A stretch of 64,000 nucleotides of DNA from Pseudooceanicola nanhaiensis (lineage in GTDB: Bacteria; Pseudomonadota; Alphaproteobacteria; Rhodobacterales; Rhodobacteraceae): positions 143,938-207,937 of the forward strand of contig NZ_JAIUZP010000010.1 in NCBI RefSeq assembly GCF_020171315.1, read 5' to 3'. A model generated the notes under the pieces. It did no database searches. It had not been told where the DNA came from and saw only the letters and a list, made by a program, of their open reading frames with translations. The position numbers and the translations under genes are program-made. Below, piece by piece: positions 61,408 to 64,000 of the stretch (its first letter is position 1; every line of letters starts with the position of its first letter).

Positions 61408-61808
61408 GTACGCTCTCCCCAAGCAGGTCCCGTGTGGGAGGCTCACCGACCAACCGGTCCTGATGTCCCCCCTCAGAGCGCATCAGTGCACGTTTTACAT
61501 TCCAGAAAATTGATGTGAATCATCGGCGCGAAAAATACTTCGAAAAATGTGGTACTATTTGAGAAGTCCCGCGACAGGATGACCCGGGGGAGCCGGAGAG
61601 GTGTGCGTGACGGCCAAAAACAGGCCCCCACTGCCGACCTGCGGGCCAAGGCCTTGAGCTGCCGTTGGCCGGGCCTCAAGCCGCCGTGGTTCTCTGACAC
61701 TCCGACGTGTCCCAGAGATGAGCAGGGGGCCGCATCATTGGTGAAAGCGGTCTCTATTCTCGTATCTCTGGGCTCTGCGAGGGCGATCGGAGAACCCCGG
61801 ACGCCCTG
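61408..61808. other. 401-bp region upstream of the large acidic gene
   Basis: AT-rich between 61490 and 61560, probably the promoter of the large gene. CCCAGAGAT (61711-61719) and ATCTCTGGG (61764-61772) are inverted over 44 bp. No gene supported. Confidence 0.5.
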
Positions 61809-62270
61809 CTACAGCTTCGTCGGCCGACGGGTGCCCTGTCCGACCGTCCCCACCTCGATGCTGAGATGGGGTGTTCCATCCGACGTCTTGCGAGAGCTGC
61901 GGCCATCTGCGCCAATCGTGCCGCGAATGCGGTGGCGCCAGTTCGAGAAGCTGTCGAAGCGCACGGTGTCGATCGGCTGGTCCAGCGCGATCTCGACAGT
62001 CCGATGACCCGCAGGCCCCGAGAGGGCGACGATCTTTCCGCTGTAGGCCTGCCCCAGATAGTGCCCTGTGACCTGCGCGCCCAAGGTCAGGTCTGCCGGT
62101 GCAGTCTGCTGACTGAGGCGGGCGTGAAGCGTGTTCCAGTCCCGCGCCCCGTGCTGCTGCGCGACGAGTTCGAGCGACTGAGCATGGCTGACGATCGTCC
62201 CCTGCGCGCGCAAGGCCTGACGCAGCGCCTTGGCCTGAGCTTTGACGGATTGGAGAGAGGGCTGTTTCAT
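61809..62270 (-). CDS. Glyoxalase_8-like protein
   Basis: 153 residues. The N-terminal helix-loop-helix ALRQALRAQGTIVSHAQSLE and LVAQQHGARDWNTLHARL is the motif annotated as 'glyoxalase superfamily' (PF20066) in many proteobacteria. The C-terminal part, LTLGAQVTGHYLGQAYSGKI and VEIALDQPIDTVRFDSFSNW, looks like a small beta-barrel; no glyoxalase metal site is visible. Function unknown. Its start overlaps the stop of the MATE gene (ATGA), so the two are coupled. Confidence 0.7.
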   Translation of the reverse strand: MKQPSLQSVKAQAKALRQALRAQGTIVSHAQSLELVAQQHGARDWNTLHARLSQQTAPADLTLGAQVTGHYLGQAYSGKIVALSGPAGHRTVEIALDQPIDTVRFDSFSNWRHRIRGTIGADGRSSRKTSDGTPHLSIEVGTVGQGTRRPTKL

Positions 62271-63637
62271 GCGGCCTCCTTGGGGGATTTACTGTGACTG
62301 CCGAGCAGGGTCAGGGCGAGCACAAGCAGGATGGCATCCGCCATGGGGAAAGCGAACCAGAGGCCGTCGACCCCCGAGGTATTGCCCAGGATGATAAGCA
62401 ATGCGGGGGTCAGCAGCCAAGGTTTCGCCAGTGTCAGAACAGCCGTCCGAAGCGGATGGCCCAGTGCCTGATAATGCAGGGCGAGGACGAGAACCGGCCC
62501 CGTGATGACGTAGAGCGCGGTCATTGGGCGCAGGATCGTGGCGACGGCCGCGATGACCTCAGGATCATTCGAGAAGAGCGCCCCGAGGGGCCGCCCGGCA
62601 AACACCCCCGCCAAGCTCACGCAAAGGCACCAGAGCGCCGCACTGGCCAAGGCCAGCCGCAGGGCTGCAGTGGCGCGGTCCATGCGGCCTGCGCCGGCGT
62701 TGTTGCCGGTGATGCTCTGGGTCGTCAGTGCAATCGCCATCTGCGGCAGGAACGCCAGCCCGAGGAGGCGCGTGACGACGCCGTAGGCGGCAATATAGGG
62801 GGCGCTGTCCGGGGCCGTGGCGTTGATGACATGCAGTGCCGTGCGCGCCACCAGGGCGATGCCGACGAAACTGAGGCAGAGCGGGAGACCCAGCGACAGG
62901 ATCCGCCCCCAGCCTTCCCACCAGCTGGTCTGCCGCAGCATGGCCAGTGGCAAAAGCGCGGGATCGGAAGCCCGTAGCCCCAGCAGCAGAGCGAGGCCGA
63001 TGGCCTGCGCCACCACGGTGCCCAAGGCGGACCCGGCCACGCCAAGCCCGAGCAGGATGATGGCCACGTAGTTCGCACCGATGTTCAGCAGGTTCACCAG
63101 CACCGACAAGAGGGCGATCTGCCCGGCCCGCCCTTCGCAGCGCAGCGCATCGGCATGCAGGCCGAGGCCGAACTGGAGCGGCGCGCCGAGTATCAGGATC
63201 AGCAGGTAGCTTCCCGCGAGGCGCGCCACGGCCGCGTCTCCGCCAGCCAGCGCTTCAAGGACCGCAGGTCCAAGCGGCAGTGCAACCGCGCTCAGCCCCA
63301 CGCTGAGGCTGAGCGCCAATCCATGGCCGCCGGCGAAGACCTCCGCCGCAGGCCCGCGCGCGCCCGCGCCCAAGTGGCGGGCGAGCAGGCTCGACATGCC
63401 GCCGCCGGTGAGGGTGGTCAGGGCGGTCAGCAGCATCACGACCGGAAAAGCCAGGGTGACGGCGGCGAGCGCCTGCACCCCGATGACACGCCCGACGAAG
63501 ATCCCGTCGATCACGTTCAGGAGGCCGCCTGTCGACATCACGACGGCCATCGGCAGGGCATTGGAGAGAAACAACCGACCCAACGGTCGGGTCAGGAAAC
63601 TGTTTTCAGGTGACATCAGGGCGGGTCCGACGGACAT
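62267..63637 (-). CDS. MATE-family multidrug efflux transporter
   Basis: 456 residues, twelve hydrophobic helices in two halves. The first half starts RLFLSNALPMAVVMSTGGLL and VIDGIFVGRVIGVQALAAVT; the second half has the expected repeat (IALTTQSITGNNAGAGRMDR). It exports cationic compounds against Na+ or H+. The coupled Glyoxalase_8-like gene downstream is an unusual partner. No regulator is seen; the upstream 300 bp lead to an IS element. Confidence 0.9.
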   Translation of the reverse strand: MSVGPALMSPENSFLTRPLGRLFLSNALPMAVVMSTGGLLNVIDGIFVGRVIGVQALAAVTLAFPVVMLLTALTTLTGGGMSSLLARHLGAGARGPAAEVFAGGHGLALSLSVGLSAVALPLGPAVLEALAGGDAAVARLAGSYLLILILGAPLQFGLGLHADALRCEGRAGQIALLSVLVNLLNIGANYVAIILLGLGVAGSALGTVVAQAIGLALLLGLRASDPALLPLAMLRQTSWWEGWGRILSLGLPLCLSFVGIALVARTALHVINATAPDSAPYIAAYGVVTRLLGLAFLPQMAIALTTQSITGNNAGAGRMDRATAALRLALASAALWCLCVSLAGVFAGRPLGALFSNDPEVIAAVATILRPMTALYVITGPVLVLALHYQALGHPLRTAVLTLAKPWLLTPALLIILGNTSGVDGLWFAFPMADAILLVLALTLLGSHSKSPKEAA

Positions 63638-63881
63638 CGCTCACTCCTCCGGAGAGGCATTTCGGATGAGGAGGTAGCCTGCATTGCCCACCTGCGAAAT
63701 GCTTCGAGGGTGAGATGTCGTCTTGTTCCGGGCTTCACCGTGACGTGCGTCCGCAGGCGGCAGGTGCCCGGCACCTTGCACATTTCTTACGGCGAAATCC
63801 GCGGCAGGGCAACACAGCTTGGGGGAGGCGCCGGCACACCCTGTTTTACAGATGCGGATCGGCCTGGTGCGGCATTGGGCC
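63638..63881. other. Intergenic region between MATE gene and IS end
   Basis: No gene seen. It presumably carries the leftward MATE promoter; GGAGGAGTGAG precedes the MATE start (ribosome-binding site). Confidence 0.5.
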
Positions 63882-64000
63882 TGACCTGCTTCCCTGAAAA
63901 GTCCGCGGTTTGAGGTTAGCCTGTTCTCCAAACGAGGAGACAGACGATGCGGAAAAGCCGTTTCAGCGAAGAGCAGATCATTGGCATCCTGAAGGAGCAC
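63882..64000 (+). mobile_element. IS3-family insertion sequence, left end
   Basis: TGACCTGCTTCCCTGAAAAG from 63882 looks like the left inverted repeat (IS3 ends start TG), 65 bp before an orfA-type transposase start. The element continues past the window edge. The exact left boundary is inferred, since the right end is not visible. Confidence 0.65.
63947..64000 (+). CDS. IS3-family transposase OrfA, N-terminal fragment
   Basis: 18 codons are visible before the window ends: MRKSRFSEEQIIGILKEH. This is the standard start of IS3/IS911-type OrfA HTH proteins (KRxxFSEEQIIxILKE). GAGGAGAC precedes the ATG. A downstream orfB read by -1 frameshifting is expected outside the window. Confidence 0.88.
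   Translation, partial: MRKSRFSEEQIIGILKEH

Noticed and set aside
58597..61518. 973-codon open frame on the + strand opposite the large acidic protein gene
   Set aside because: High-GC codon bias keeps the antisense frame open. The product is rich in Gly, Arg and His with no domain, while the minus frame has a ribosome-binding site, coherent modules and normal composition.
63641..64000. 119-codon minus-strand frame at the right end
   Set aside because: It runs antisense through the IS end and the transposase start; no gene-like features.

Overview
The window is a high-GC alphaproteobacterial chromosome segment, most like the Rhodobacteraceae/Roseobacteraceae. Three things point there. The F0 genes of ATP synthase (atpI-atpB-atpE-b'-b) stand apart from the F1 genes. 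The ribosome/SRP block ffh ... rpsP - rimM - trmD carries a small AroQ-type chorismate mutase. LysR, Lrp and GNAT paralogues are abundant. About 65 protein genes and one tRNA are supported. Most genes are packed in short operons with ATGA/TGATG overlaps. I see no CRISPR array, rRNA or prophage. An IS3-type element begins at the right edge.

Layout. 1-5.5 kb: 3' part of a PEP-utilising dikinase, a SleB-type wall hydrolase, folP and glmM. 5.6-10.8 kb: a LysR/YeiH pair, an EamA exporter, ilvC, and two Lrp/AsnC genes. 10.8-19.1 kb: a structured palindromic stretch, then the leftward run ffh - six tandem GNAT acetyltransferases - chorismate mutase - rpsP - a 43-aa membrane peptide - rimM - sulfotransferase-like gene - trmD. 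19.6-22.9 kb: a small hypothetical gene, LysR + EamA, ArsR, and an OmpA-like envelope protein. 23.1-25.9 kb: the F0 operon. 25.9-31.4 kb: thioesterase, gap with a LacI-type operator, cueR, glpD, and a DAO-type oxidoreductase. 31.4-35.6 kb: ybaK - DUF4186 - IMPACT-type operon, LysR, an ALDH7-type dehydrogenase, tRNA-Gly(UCC). 35.7-45.6 kb: MFS exporter, a divergent dipeptide-type ABC transporter, and an SDR + acyl-CoA dehydrogenase operon. 46-52.3 kb: an unrecognised HTH-like protein and an aromatic ortho-cleavage cluster (intradiol dioxygenase, muconate cycloisomerase family, small unknown, alpha/beta hydrolase, LysR, plus a hydratase). 52.6-57.2 kb: PQQ-type sugar dehydrogenase and a LysR-controlled AKR-SDR-VOC operon. 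57.5-64 kb: a sulfotransferase-like protein, a 965-aa acidic secreted-type protein, a Glyoxalase_8-like protein, a MATE exporter and the IS3 start.

How the genes work together. The ortho-cleavage operon has an ATAC-N7-GTAT operator upstream of the dioxygenase gene and its own CatR/BenM-like LysR at the distal end, so the circuit looks complete. The F0 operon has a recognisable promoter, a hairpin after the c-subunit gene and a terminator. The most unusual items are the six-fold GNAT array inside the ffh-rpsP operon, the large acidic protein with three tandem H-lectin-like modules, an SDR lacking its catalytic Tyr/Lys inside a LysR-regulated operon, and the small unexplained gene inside the catechol cluster. 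Family assignments come from reading motifs by eye; no database search was run.
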